From contig DCSW01000089.1 in assembly GCA_002325825.1 (NCBI GenBank), positions 4,277 through 43,644 of the forward strand: DNA of 39,368 bases, given 5' to 3'. Each line of letters opens with the position of its first letter. Within the stretch, counting starts at the first letter, position 1. The translations under genes were made by a program, and so were the position numbers. Below, piece by piece: positions 26,554 to 35,298 of the stretch. The notes beneath the pieces are model-generated. The model saw only the letters and a list, made by a program, of their open reading frames with translations. It had not been told where the DNA came from and ran no database searches. Source of the DNA: Collimonas sp. UBA1456 (lineage in GTDB: Bacteria; Pseudomonadota; Gammaproteobacteria; Burkholderiales; Burkholderiaceae_D).

Positions 26554-27954
26554 TTGTCGGTGCGATGGCTGCTTTCTTTTGTTCTTGTAATGGTAGGACT
26601 CAGCGCTGTAGTAGTGGCTGCGCCAGTATCGAGTTCGCCTGATTTTACAGAGACCGTCGAAAAGACCGGTCCGGCTGTTGTCAATATTCGTACTACAGCA
26701 AAAATGAGGGCCGATTCCTCGCAAGATGATTCCGAATGATCCAAACGATGCCGAGATGCAGAAATCTTTCCGGCAGTTTTCGGAGTTCCGATTCCTGGAC
26801 GGCTAAGTCCGCAAGAGCCCGGTTCGCTCGGACGCAAGAGCGATTCAAGGCAGCAGCGACAAGTGCCACGCGGTGTCTGTTCGGGATTTATCATTTCAGC
26901 AGATGGTTATGTGATGACCAATACGCATTGTGATAGATGCCATCAGCGATGACTATGCCACGCTGACGGACGAGCGTCAGTTCAAGGCCAAGGTCGTGGG
27001 TGCCGATGCGCGTACCAATGTCGCGCTGCTGAAGATCGATAACAAGAATCTGCTGCTGTTGAGCATGGGGGACTCGTACAAGATCAAGGTCGGTGAGTAG
27101 GTGTTGGCGATCGGTTTGTCGTTCGTCCTGGAAAATATCGTGACTACAAGAATCATCTCGGCGAAGGCGCGCGATACCGGTCACTACCTACCCTGATTCA
27201 CACCGATTTTGAGGTCAATCCTGGCAATTCCGATGGTCCGTTGATCAGTTTACGCTGCTAGGTCGTGGCTATCAATTCCCAGACCTACAGCCGCTTTGGT
27301 GACTTCATGAGCATCTCGTTTGCGGTTCCCATTGATGAGGTAATGCGTATTTCGGAGCAACTTAAAGGATCCGGTAAGGTACCCGTGGTCTGATCGGTAT
27401 GCAAATTGAACGGAGGGCGTGCTGGTGGCGCGGGCGGAGCCGGATGATCCTGCCGCAAAAGTCGGGCTGCAGGCCGACGACATCATCCTGGAGTTCAATG
27501 GCACGGCAATCGACAAGGTTACTGATCTCCCGCTACTGGTCGGGAATACTAAGTCAAGGGATGCGTGGCACGCTTACTGTTTGGCGCAAGAGAAAAAACC
27601 ACGATTTCTCGGTGACGGTTGTCGAGCTTGCGGCCGACAAAGTGGCGACCAGTTTGGGTGGTGGTAAGAAACCGAAGAATGAGCAGGTCGCCAATGCGCT
27701 GGGATTGATTGTCAGTGATTTGACGGATACGAACAAGAAAGATCTTAACATCGACGGCGGTATCCAGGTTGATTCGGCCGAAGGCAGCGTTGCCAGGGGT
27801 GGTTTGCTTCAGTGTATTAACAATACCGATATTAAGGATGTCAGGCAATTCAATGTATTGTGGCAGCCAAGCTGGATCCTAAGAAAATGGCGCGATGTTG
27901 TTGGTGCTCCGCGGTGAGTCTTCTTAATTCGTGTCACTGGATCCTACTAAATGA
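26554..27954 (+). pseudogene. mucD: mucD/degP, periplasmic serine endoprotease, decayed
   Basis: A signal-peptide-like start (VRWLLSFVLVMVGLSAVVVAAP) and PDFTETVEKTGPAVVNIRTTAK mark a DegP/MucD protein. The catalytic His region (YVMTNTH) is interrupted by a frameshift. The catalytic Asp of 'TDVALLKI' reads TNVALLKI, and the serine motif GNSGGPL reads GNSDGPL. Two PDZ regions are partly readable (DPAAKVGLQADDIILEFNG; VDSAEGSVARGGL). The expected C-terminus, DPTK then TGA, is at 27952-27954 in a different frame. Multiple stops and active-site changes show long-standing inactivation. The enzyme degrades misfolded periplasmic proteins and is a sigma-E output. Confidence 0.85.
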
Positions 27955-28042
27955 GTAACTAACTGACGCAGCTAAGTCGTATTTTCGGAGCTATAGATCG
28001 TCAAGATCTGAGACTTTCTTTTGCGAAGTTCCGAAAATTGCG

Positions 28043-28302
28043 TTGATAGCGACGCCGTATTTTATTTTGTATGGCCGTTCTTATTGCCATCTTTGCGACG
28101 ACATGCTGCAGTCGTTGTTAGCGTTGCACGGGCGGATCAGCAGGGTGCTGATTGATTTAACTGTCGATGTCAATCCTGCTCTGCTAGTCTGTTACGACGA
28201 AATGGTGCCGTTACTTGTCACTCGTTGCGGTGCACAGCCGCCGTTGCACCTTGTTATTATTTCATGGCACCGGAACGGGTCAGGTAGTTTTTTGTCGAGT
28301 AA
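28043..28302 (+). pseudogene. Glutaredoxin-family protein, broken at the 3' end
   Basis: The frame reads LYGRSYCHLCDDMLQSLLAL, with a CxxC redox motif, then RVLIDLTVDVNPALLVCYDEMVPLLV, the pattern of the short glutaredoxin-like proteins found between mucD and lepA in Burkholderiales. Near 28245 the frame shifts to YYFMAPERVR, then meets TAG before FFVE and TAA. So the C-terminal helix and the partner of the fold are lost. I treat it as a recently broken gene; the active-site region itself is still well conserved. Confidence 0.7.
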
Positions 28303-28748
28303 CTCGACTATGACAGTTTTGGCTGTCTGTCCACGCTGGATATGGCGACATCGAGCGTTTCAGCATGCCATCAACATATCTGTGAGTTTTATATAACCCT
28401 GCGTAAATCGTAAGAAAAGCCTGTCCAGTCTGATTCATCAAAGGTCTTTTTAAACACATGGTGGAGTATGTAGTTATCTTGCCTTACTTGCTATCCCGGG
28501 GTGGAAAATTCGGAGGCTTTGGGATTTGTCGGTTTTCCTACATGAAATCCGGTAAAATGGTGGCGCTTAATAATATGTAATAAAAGCGCTCGTCTAGAAC
28601 GTAGGTGCAGTGTTTCGCACTTACTGAAACGCAACAGCAAGTCTTTTTGCCCCATACGTCGTTGCGGATTCTTTCGATAGCTCGCTATCGTTGTGGTGCG
28701 CTACCAGTCTGGGACAAAAATCCATCTTTTGTTTGTGCTGAAAAGTAT
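28303..28748 (+). other. Long lepA leader region, non-coding
   Basis: About 450 bases without a recognisable gene precede the lepA terminator-like hairpin. A TAAAAT at 28553-28558 could be a -10 box. Downstream is a hairpin CGATAG-CTCG-CTATCG at 28675-28690. If transcription starts near 28565, the leader would be about 240 bases, long enough for a small RNA or a regulatory leader. Confidence 0.35.
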
Positions 28749-28786
28749 AAGGCACTACACTGAGCCCGGCTCAGAGCGCCTTTTTT
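28749..28786 (+). terminator. Terminator-like hairpin just upstream of lepA
   Basis: AAGGC (28749-28753) pairs with GCCTT (28778-28782), and CTGAGC (28760-28765) pairs with GCTCAG (28769-28774). A run of six T follows at 28781-28786. It ends only 16 bases before the lepA ATG, so it either ends an upstream transcript or attenuates lepA. Confidence 0.6.
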
Positions 28787-28802
28787 GTAATCGCGTCTGT
28801 CA

Positions 28803-30596
28803 ATGAATAACATCCGTAATTTCTCCATCATCGCCCACATCGACCACGGTAAATCCACCCTGGCGGACCGTATCATCCAGTCTTGCGGCGGCTTGCCAGA
28901 CCGCGAGATGGAGGCGCAGGTACTCGACTCGATGGATATCGAGCGGGAGCGTGGCATCACCATCAAGGCCCAGACTGCTGCTCTGACTTACAAGGCACTT
29001 GACGGTCAGATCTACAATCTGAACCTGATCGATACTCCCGGCCACGTCGACTTCAGCTACGAGGTTAGTCGTTCGCTTTCAGCTTGCGAAGGTGCGCTGC
29101 TGGTGGTCGATGCCTTGCAAGGGGTAGAAGCGCAGACCGTCGCCAACTGCTACAAGGCCCTCGACCTCGGCGTGGAAGTGGTGCCGGTATTAAATAAAAT
29201 TGACTTGCCGTTGGCTGATCCTGATAATACGATTGCCGAAATTGAAGACGTCATCGGTATCGATGCCCACGACGCGGTGCACTGCTCGGCTAAGACCGGC
29301 CTCGGCCTGCGTGAGCTGCTAGAATCGCTGATCGTCAAGGTGCCTCCGCCTAAGGGTTCTCCAGATGCGCCTCTGCAAGCGTTGATCGTCGATTCCTGGT
29401 TCGATAACTACGTCGGTGTGGTCATGCTGGTGCGGATCAAGAACGGTACGCTGCGTCCGAAAGACAAGATTTTATTGATGGCCACTGGTTCTCAGCATCT
29501 AACCGAAAGTGTCGGCGTGTTCACGCCTAAGTCGCAGTCGCGCGAATCGCTGTCGGCCGGTCAGGTTGGCTTCATCATCGCTGGCATCAAGGAATTGAAG
29601 GCAGCCAAGGTCGGTGATACTGTCACACTGGTATCCAAGCCAGCAGCCGAAGTCTTGCCTGGTTTTAAGGAAGTTCAGCCGCAGGTTTTTGCCGGCTTAT
29701 TCCTGGTGGAAGCCAACCAGTACGATGCGCTGCGCGACTCGCTGGAAAAACTCAAGCTAAACGACGCCGCCCTGCAATACGAGCCTGAAGTGTCACAGGC
29801 GTTGGGCTTTGGCTTCCGTTGCGGCTTCCTCGGTTTACTGCATATGGAAATCGTTCAGGAACGTCTCGAGCGCGAGTTCGATATGAATCTGATTACCACC
29901 GCGCCGACTGTGATCTATGAAGTAGTCAGGCGCGACGGCAGTATTCTGCTGGTAGATAATCCGTCGAAAATGCCGGACCCATCGAATATCGAGGAAGTGC
30001 GCGAACCCATCGTCACGGTTAACCTGTACATGCCGCAAGAGTATGTCGGTTCGGTCATCACGCTTTGTACCCAGAAGCGCGGCCAGCAGGTCGATATGAA
30101 TTACCACGGCAAACAGGTCAAGCTGACCTATGAAATCCCGATGGCTGAAGTGGTGCTGGATTTCTTCGATCGCCTGAAATCGACTTCGCGTGGCTATGCA
30201 TCGATGGATTATGAATTTAAGGAATATCGCTCTGCCGATGTAGTCAAGGTCGATATATTGATCAACAATGAAAAAGTTGATGCGCTGGCGATCATCGTGC
30301 ACCGCGCCAACAGTCAGTACCGTGGCCGTGCCGTGGCTGCCAAGATCCGCGAACTAATTCCGCGCCAGATGTTTGATGTTGCGATCCAGGCTGCGATCGG
30401 TGCGAATATCATTTCGCGAGAGAACGTCAAGGCGTTACGCAAGAACGTGCTGGCCAAATGCTATGGCGGCGATATCAGCCGCAAGCGTAAATTGCTGGAA
30501 AAGCAGAAGGCCGGTAAAAAGCGCATGAAACAATTGGGATCTGTCGAGATTCCGCAAGAGGCATTCCTGGCAATCTTACAGGTGGACGAAAAATGA
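28803..30596 (+). CDS. lepA: Elongation factor 4 (LepA)
   Basis: The ribosomal GTPase is intact, 597 residues, full family length. G-motifs are AHIDHGKST (11-19), RGITIK, DTPGH (77-81) and NKID (131-134). The LepA-specific C-terminal domain ends with KCYGGDISRKRKLLEKQKAGKKRMKQ-type sequence. The start ATG has no clear Shine-Dalgarno and sits 16 bases after the terminator-like hairpin. The stop overlaps the lepB start by four bases (ATGA). LepA acts on stalled or mis-translocated ribosomes and on 30S assembly. Confidence 0.97.
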   Translation: MNNIRNFSIIAHIDHGKSTLADRIIQSCGGLPDREMEAQVLDSMDIERERGITIKAQTAALTYKALDGQIYNLNLIDTPGHVDFSYEVSRSLSACEGALLVVDALQGVEAQTVANCYKALDLGVEVVPVLNKIDLPLADPDNTIAEIEDVIGIDAHDAVHCSAKTGLGLRELLESLIVKVPPPKGSPDAPLQALIVDSWFDNYVGVVMLVRIKNGTLRPKDKILLMATGSQHLTESVGVFTPKSQSRESLSAGQVGFIIAGIKELKAAKVGDTVTLVSKPAAEVLPGFKEVQPQVFAGLFLVEANQYDALRDSLEKLKLNDAALQYEPEVSQALGFGFRCGFLGLLHMEIVQERLEREFDMNLITTAPTVIYEVVRRDGSILLVDNPSKMPDPSNIEEVREPIVTVNLYMPQEYVGSVITLCTQKRGQQVDMNYHGKQVKLTYEIPMAEVVLDFFDRLKSTSRGYASMDYEFKEYRSADVVKVDILINNEKVDALAIIVHRANSQYRGRAVAAKIRELIPRQMFDVAIQAAIGANIISRENVKALRKNVLAKCYGGDISRKRKLLEKQKAGKKRMKQLGSVEIPQEAFLAILQVDEK

Positions 30597-31510
30597 CATT
30601 ACAATTAATCCTGGGAAATTTCGCGCTAGTTCTGTTTGTACTGACGATTGTTACCGGGATCATCTGGTTTCTCGATCGCTTCTATCTGAGAAAGCAAAGG
30701 CGCTCCAAGGCTGCTGTCGCATTAGCCGAGTTCGATACGCGCAACGCCAAACTGAGCGCTGAAGGTATCAAGCTGGAAGGAAGCGGTCGTTCCGCGCTAG
30801 AGGCGAACTTGCTGCGTCAGCCGACCTGGGTCGAATATTCTGGTAACTTTTTCCTAGTCATTGCACTCGTGTTTTTCCTGCGTTCGTTCCTATATGAGCC
30901 GTTCAAGATTCCATCCAGTTCGATGGCGCCGACGCTACTGGTGGGGGATCTGATCCTAGTGAATAAATTTACTTATGGTATCCGCCTGCCGATCATCAAT
31001 AAAAAAATCATCGATATCCACAATCCGCAGCGCGGCGATGTGATGGTCTTCAAATGCCCTAAGGATATGTCGCTGGACTATATCAAGCGTGTGGTTGCCG
31101 TGCCGGGTGATAAAATAACTTACAAGAACAAACGTTTAACGATTAATGGCGAAGCACTTTTTTACACGCCGCTGCCAGATTACCTGAATGAGGATAGTCT
31201 TGATTACTCTCAGCAATTTATTGAGAACATGTCGGACGTACAACATACGATTACGGTCCGCAGCGGTAGGCCATCGATTGCGCTGGAAGGCGTCATGGAT
31301 TTTCTTAATAAGGATAATTGCTCCTATAATACAGAAGGATTTACCTGTACCGTACCCGCTGGTAATTATTTCATGATGGGGGATAATCGAGATAATAGCG
31401 AAGATAGTCGTTACTGGGGTTTTGTTCCGGACAAGAATATTGTCGGAAAAGCATTTTTGATCTGGATGAATCTGGGTAACTTCAAGCGTATTGGCACTTT
31501 TTTTAAATAA
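30593..31510 (+). CDS. lepB: Signal peptidase I
   Basis: LepB cleaves signal peptides of Sec and Tat substrates at the outer face of the inner membrane. Two membrane helices are visible, at about 7-27 and 84-101. The catalytic pair is Ser110 in PSSSMAPT and Lys165 in YIKRVVAVPGD. The conserved box MMGDNRDNSEDSRYWGFVP is near the C-terminus. At 305 residues it is normal for this group. It overlaps lepA by four bases and leads into a DUF4845 gene. Confidence 0.95.
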   Translation: MTLQLILGNFALVLFVLTIVTGIIWFLDRFYLRKQRRSKAAVALAEFDTRNAKLSAEGIKLEGSGRSALEANLLRQPTWVEYSGNFFLVIALVFFLRSFLYEPFKIPSSSMAPTLLVGDLILVNKFTYGIRLPIINKKIIDIHNPQRGDVMVFKCPKDMSLDYIKRVVAVPGDKITYKNKRLTINGEALFYTPLPDYLNEDSLDYSQQFIENMSDVQHTITVRSGRPSIALEGVMDFLNKDNCSYNTEGFTCTVPAGNYFMMGDNRDNSEDSRYWGFVPDKNIVGKAFLIWMNLGNFKRIGTFFK

Positions 31511-31531
31511 ATCAAAGGCGGGAGTAGGGGG

Positions 31532-31903
31532 GTGCTAAAAAAATTCCGATATACGCGGAAGCAATGCGGGATTACGCTTTTCGGGTTGATCATTTGGCTG
31601 GTGATACTCGGGTTCATTGATATTGTTGTGGTGAAGGTGGCGCCGACTACCACCGAGTATTTATCTATCAAGAAAGCGCTTGCCAGCGCTCGGACATCCG
31701 GCGCGACAATGCAGGCAATCCAAAATGAATTCAATAAACGGGCTGAGGTTGGTTATATCGATGCGATTTCCGGCAAGGACCTCGGTATCGCCAAGAATGG
31801 CGACGATATTCAGATCAACTTTGCCTATGAGAAGAAAATCTCGCTGACCGGACCGGTCAGTTTGTTGATTAATTATGCGGGTAATACCGCTAAGAGCTCT
31901 TAG
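31532..31903 (+). CDS. DUF4845 family membrane protein
   Basis: This 123-residue protein begins at GTG 31532 behind a GGGAGTAGGGG ribosome site. A basic N-tail is followed by one hydrophobic helix (GITLFGLIIWLVILGFIDIVVV) and a soluble region (EYLSIKKALASARTSG). That layout and its place between lepB and rnc identify the betaproteobacterial DUF4845 family. Its function is not known. The frame is intact, and it is kept although many neighbours are lost. Confidence 0.8.
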   Translation: MLKKFRYTRKQCGITLFGLIIWLVILGFIDIVVVKVAPTTTEYLSIKKALASARTSGATMQAIQNEFNKRAEVGYIDAISGKDLGIAKNGDDIQINFAYEKKISLTGPVSLLINYAGNTAKSS

Positions 31904-31909
31904 GCACCA

Positions 31910-32896
31910 TTGGACGATGACATCAAGGCAAGCGTCGACAAAAAAATGGATCTCATGTTATTGCAAAATCGGCTAGGCCATACTTTTAAGGATGCTACGT
32001 TGCTGCTGAAGGCCTTGACGCATCGCAGCCATAGCATCTTGCATAACGAACGATTGGAATTCCTTGGCGATTCGATTTTGAATTGTGTTATCGCCTCATT
32101 ACTGTTCGACCGTTATACGAAGATCGACGAAGGCGATCTGTCTCGTGTGCGTGCGAATCTGGTCAAGCAACAATCGTTGTATGAGATCGCGCAGCGGCTC
32201 GAACTGCCGCAGTTTCTGCGGCTGGGCGAGGGCGAGCTAAAATCTGGTGGGTTCCGGCGGCCGTCGATCCTGGCAGATACGCTGGAGGCGCTGTTTGGTG
32301 CAATTTTTCTGGATGCCGGTTTCGATCCGGCGCGCGATGCGATTCGTGCTTTATATATCCCGATTCTCGATACCGTTGATCCGAAAACGCTCGGCAAGGA
32401 TGCCAAGACACTGTTGCAGGAATACCTGCAAGGCAAGAAAATCTCTCTGCCGCAATACAATGTGGTGGCCACACATGGTGCCGCACATAATCAGGAATTC
32501 GAAATCGAATGTCTGGTGCCGAAACTCGATATTCAGGTCTTCGGTAGTGGTGGCAGTCGCCGTTCTGGTGAGCAGGCGGCGGCCAAACTGGCGCTGGCAG
32601 CGGCGCAGAAAGCTTTTGTTAAAGCACCGGCAACGCCACGCAAGACCAAACCGCGTGCCGCGCAATTGAAACTCACCAGGATTGCGACAGTCCGGCTGGA
32701 TGTGCCCCACGCACCGCTTGAAGCACCAGTTGCCGCAAAGTTCGCTGCAGCGGCGAAAGCAGGTGGCCGTGCCAAGGCCAGTAATCCGGTAACGTTATCC
32801 CACGCTGATATCACCACTCCGGAAGTTGCTGTCGTCTCGACTTCAGCTAGCCTCAATGCAACACCTCTTATGACGAGCAAATTAAAAACTGCATGA
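31910..32896 (+). CDS. rnc: Ribonuclease III
   Basis: RNase III cleaves double-stranded RNA in rRNA maturation and mRNA decay. The family signature ERLEFLGDS lies at 48-56, and the second acidic cluster LADTLEALFGAIFLD lies at about 121-135. The dsRNA-binding domain spans about 164-234. Residues 235-328 form an extra Ala/Lys/Thr-rich tail absent in E. coli; such tails occur in this order of bacteria. The start is TTG 31910, six bases after the DUF4845 stop; a later ATG at codon 13 is an alternative. The stop overlaps the era start (ATGA). Confidence 0.94.
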   Translation: MDDDIKASVDKKMDLMLLQNRLGHTFKDATLLLKALTHRSHSILHNERLEFLGDSILNCVIASLLFDRYTKIDEGDLSRVRANLVKQQSLYEIAQRLELPQFLRLGEGELKSGGFRRPSILADTLEALFGAIFLDAGFDPARDAIRALYIPILDTVDPKTLGKDAKTLLQEYLQGKKISLPQYNVVATHGAAHNQEFEIECLVPKLDIQVFGSGGSRRSGEQAAAKLALAAAQKAFVKAPATPRKTKPRAAQLKLTRIATVRLDVPHAPLEAPVAAKFAAAAKAGGRAKASNPVTLSHADITTPEVAVVSTSASLNATPLMTSKLKTA

Positions 32897-33807
32897 CAGA
32901 CTCTAGGCTTCAGGCATCGCCGGCGGTTGATTTTCGTTGCGGCTATATCACGATTGTCGGTCGGCCGAACGTAGGCAAGTCAACCTTGATGAACGAGTTG
33001 ATCGGCACCAAGGTCAGCATCATGTCGCGCAAAGCGCAGACCACGCGACACCGGATCACGGGTATTCAGACTGTCGCCGATACGCAATTCGTGTATGTCG
33101 ATACACCTGGTTTTCAGACTCGCCATTTGAATGTACTTAACAAGACACTGAATCGCACCGTGACCACAACGCTGATCGCAGCCGATGTGATTCTGTATAT
33201 CATCGAAGCCGGAACTTTCGGCCTGGCCGACCAGCAGGTGATGAATCTGTTGCCGTCCAACGCGCCTTGCATACTGGTCATCAATAAATTCGATCGTGTC
33301 AAGGACAAGACAGTCATGCTGCCTTTCGTTCAAAGGATTGCCGCGTTGCGTGATTTCGCTGCGGTGGTGCCGGTATCTGCCAAGCTGCGCTTTCAGCTGG
33401 ATAATCTGAAGAGCGAGGTCCGCAAGCATCTTCCAGCTAATCCGCCGATGTTCGGCGAAGACGACATTACTGATCGCAGCGAGAAATTTCTCGCTGCCGA
33501 AATCGTGCGCGAAAAAGTATTCCGCTCTGTCGGCAACGAGCTTCCCTACACTAGCACAGTGTTGATCGAGAAGTTTGAGGTCGAAGGCAACCTGCGCCGT
33601 GTATTTGCGGCGATTCTGGTGGGACGCGATACGCACAAATCGATAGTGATCGGTCAGAAGGGCGCACGTCTGAAAGGCATATCGAGTCAGGCCCGGCTCG
33701 ATATGGAACGTTTGTTCGGCGGTCCGGTTTACCTGAAAATCTGGATCAAAGTGAAATTCGGCTGGGCCGCCAATGAGGCCGGATTACGCGCATACGGCTA
33801 CGAATAA
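32893..33807 (+). CDS. era: GTPase Era
   Basis: Era is a 30S-assembly GTPase that binds the 3' end of 16S rRNA. Its G1 is GRPNVGKST (23-31), G3 is DTPGF (70-74) and G4 is NKFD (131-134). The KH RNA-binding domain near the C-terminus has IVIGQKGARLKGIS. At 304 residues it is of normal length and intact. It overlaps rnc by four bases, and recO starts 10 bases after it. Confidence 0.97.
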   Translation: MTDSRLQASPAVDFRCGYITIVGRPNVGKSTLMNELIGTKVSIMSRKAQTTRHRITGIQTVADTQFVYVDTPGFQTRHLNVLNKTLNRTVTTTLIAADVILYIIEAGTFGLADQQVMNLLPSNAPCILVINKFDRVKDKTVMLPFVQRIAALRDFAAVVPVSAKLRFQLDNLKSEVRKHLPANPPMFGEDDITDRSEKFLAAEIVREKVFRSVGNELPYTSTVLIEKFEVEGNLRRVFAAILVGRDTHKSIVIGQKGARLKGISSQARLDMERLFGGPVYLKIWIKVKFGWAANEAGLRAYGYE

Positions 33808-33817
33808 GTTAATCAAA

Positions 33818-34693
33818 ATGAATGCGCTCATCGCTGATGTCATCGCCGCAGAAGCCGTTGAGGCGACGGTCGATGTCGTCGCAGAGTCGGTCGCTATTGC
33901 CGGTATCGATTTTGATGCAGTTGTAGCGACTGCAGCGGCGCTCATTACTACCCCCAAGTGGCGCGCCAGAATTCACGAGAAAGATACTCGCGTCACCGCG
34001 CAGCCCGGTTTTGTCTTGCACAGCTACCCGCATCGCGAAACCAGCCTGATCCTTGATGTCTTCACTCGTGACTACGGCCGTATAGCGCTGGTCGCAAAGG
34101 GTGCAAAGCGCCCCTTGTCGAAGCTACGCGGCGTGTTACAGACCTTCCAGCCACTATCGCTAAGCTGGAGCGGTAAATCCGAAATTCGTACTTTGATTGC
34201 CGCTGAATGGGTTGGTGGCCTGCTGCCGCTGGAGCAGTCGGCGCTACTCTGTGGTTTTTATATGAACGAGTTGCTGGTCAAGTTGGTGGCGCGTGACGAC
34301 CCCCACGCAACGTTGTTCAATCACTACGTCACCACACTCAACCAACTAGCCCATCAGGAGCCGGCACCTATCGTGCTGCGCCAGTTCGAACTGGCGTTGC
34401 TCAAGCAAACCGGTTTCGCAGGCGATTTCACCACTTGTACCAGTAGCCGCCAGCCGGTCGATCCTGGTGAGATGTATGTGGTCGATCCCGAGCATGGTCC
34501 ACGGATGGCGCGCGTAGCCGAATCCTGGCCACGTGTCAGCGGCAAGACACTGCTGGATATGGAGCGGGAAGATTATCGGGATATCGCCACTCAGGCGCAG
34601 AGCAAAGTACTGATGCGGTTCCTGCTAGTATACCACCTGGGTGGTGCACAGCTAAAAACGCGTCAGATACTGATTGATCTGATGCAGTTGTAG
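33818..34693 (+). CDS. recO: DNA repair protein RecO
   Basis: RecO loads RecA on gapped DNA with RecR. The conserved N-terminal OB fold begins at about residue 58 (GFVLHSYPHRETSLILDVFTRDYGRIALVAKGAKRP) and is followed by the helical domain (LYGFYMNEL-type segment, here LCGFYMNELLVKL). The zinc cysteines of some RecO proteins are not present, as in most proteobacterial forms. I chose ATG 33818, ten bases after the era stop; an earlier in-frame ATG lies inside era. About 50 poorly conserved Ala/Val-rich residues precede the fold. Confidence 0.92.
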   Translation: MNALIADVIAAEAVEATVDVVAESVAIAGIDFDAVVATAAALITTPKWRARIHEKDTRVTAQPGFVLHSYPHRETSLILDVFTRDYGRIALVAKGAKRPLSKLRGVLQTFQPLSLSWSGKSEIRTLIAAEWVGGLLPLEQSALLCGFYMNELLVKLVARDDPHATLFNHYVTTLNQLAHQEPAPIVLRQFELALLKQTGFAGDFTTCTSSRQPVDPGEMYVVDPEHGPRMARVAESWPRVSGKTLLDMEREDYRDIATQAQSKVLMRFLLVYHLGGAQLKTRQILIDLMQL

Positions 34694-34754
34694 ACTATTT
34701 AATGAATTGACCAGGTTCTATCGGCAAAGGGGCGCGCGCAGGCAAGCATCAATT

Positions 34755-34779
34755 ATGATATAATTAAAAATTATATCAT
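34755..34779. repeat. Perfect 11-bp AT-rich palindrome
   Basis: ATGATATAATT (34755-34765) and AATTATATCAT (34769-34779) are exact inverse complements with a three-base A loop. The site lies 62 bases after recO. No T tract follows, and the AT-only stem is weak, so it is not a typical terminator. It may be an operator-like site of the decayed benE gene that follows, or a cruciform-prone chance palindrome. Confidence 0.6.
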
Positions 34780-34785
34780 GGTTCA

Positions 34786-35175
34786 GCGTAGCTGCGGGTT
34801 TTGTTAAGATATTGATCTGTATTACAAGTTCAGCCGTGATTGTTTTGCAAAAGGTATCCGCCGCCGGCGCTACGCCGCAACAAATTAGTTCGTGGGTGCT
34901 GGCGCTAGGATTCGGAGTGGATCTGACACCTGCGTCGGTTTGTCGCTACGTTACCGCGCGTCGGTAGTGACACCGCTTGATCGACGCCCTGGCGCGGCCT
35001 TGCTAGTGACCAGTCTTTCAGGGGTGCCGATGTCGGATGTCATCAGCACTTTTGTGTTTGCGGAAGTGCTGGTGACCTTGTGCGGCGTTGCCGACTGGTT
35101 CGTGCCAGCAATGAGCAAGACTCTTTTGTCGCCCTGTCGATTGTGGCAGCGATGCTAGTTGATGCTTTGAAATTT
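34786..35175 (+). pseudogene. benE-type benzoate/H+ symporter, truncated remnant
   Basis: One frame reads VAAGFVKILICITSSAVIVLQ, then AGATPQQISSWVLALGFGVDL. After a frameshift it reads VGLSLRYRASVVTPLDRR, then PGAALLVTSLSGVPMSDV. This continues through FVFAEVLVTLCGVADWF. This is the N-terminal third of BenE-family aromatic acid transporters. The rest of the protein is missing, and further stops follow before pdxJ. It indicates loss of an aromatic-acid uptake gene. Identification rests on several contiguous blocks and is fairly firm; the benzoate substrate is a family inference only. Confidence 0.65.
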
Positions 35176-35298
35176 TTTTGTATTGAACTGGAGGCTGGCA
35201 CCGGCTTCCGTTGTAAGTAAGAAGGTCCTTTGTCGTCGTGCCAGAGTTGACCCAGGATTTCCTTCTCATTAAAATTTCACTATTCACCAAATCCTCAG

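Noticed and set aside
28303..28800. A tRNA, tmRNA, 6S RNA or RNase P RNA gene before lepA
   Set aside because: I looked for the conserved cores of these RNAs (T-loop, tmRNA tag, P4 helix, 6S bulge) and saw none; only simple hairpins are present.
32980..33636. A 218-codon minus-strand frame inside era
   Set aside because: Its sequence is the antisense shadow of a conserved GTPase gene, with no domain motif or ribosome binding site.
34786..35298. A novel small gene between recO and pdxJ
   Set aside because: The open frame at 34892-35158 reads as part of a BenE-family transporter with the upstream part in another frame, so it is a remnant and not a new gene.
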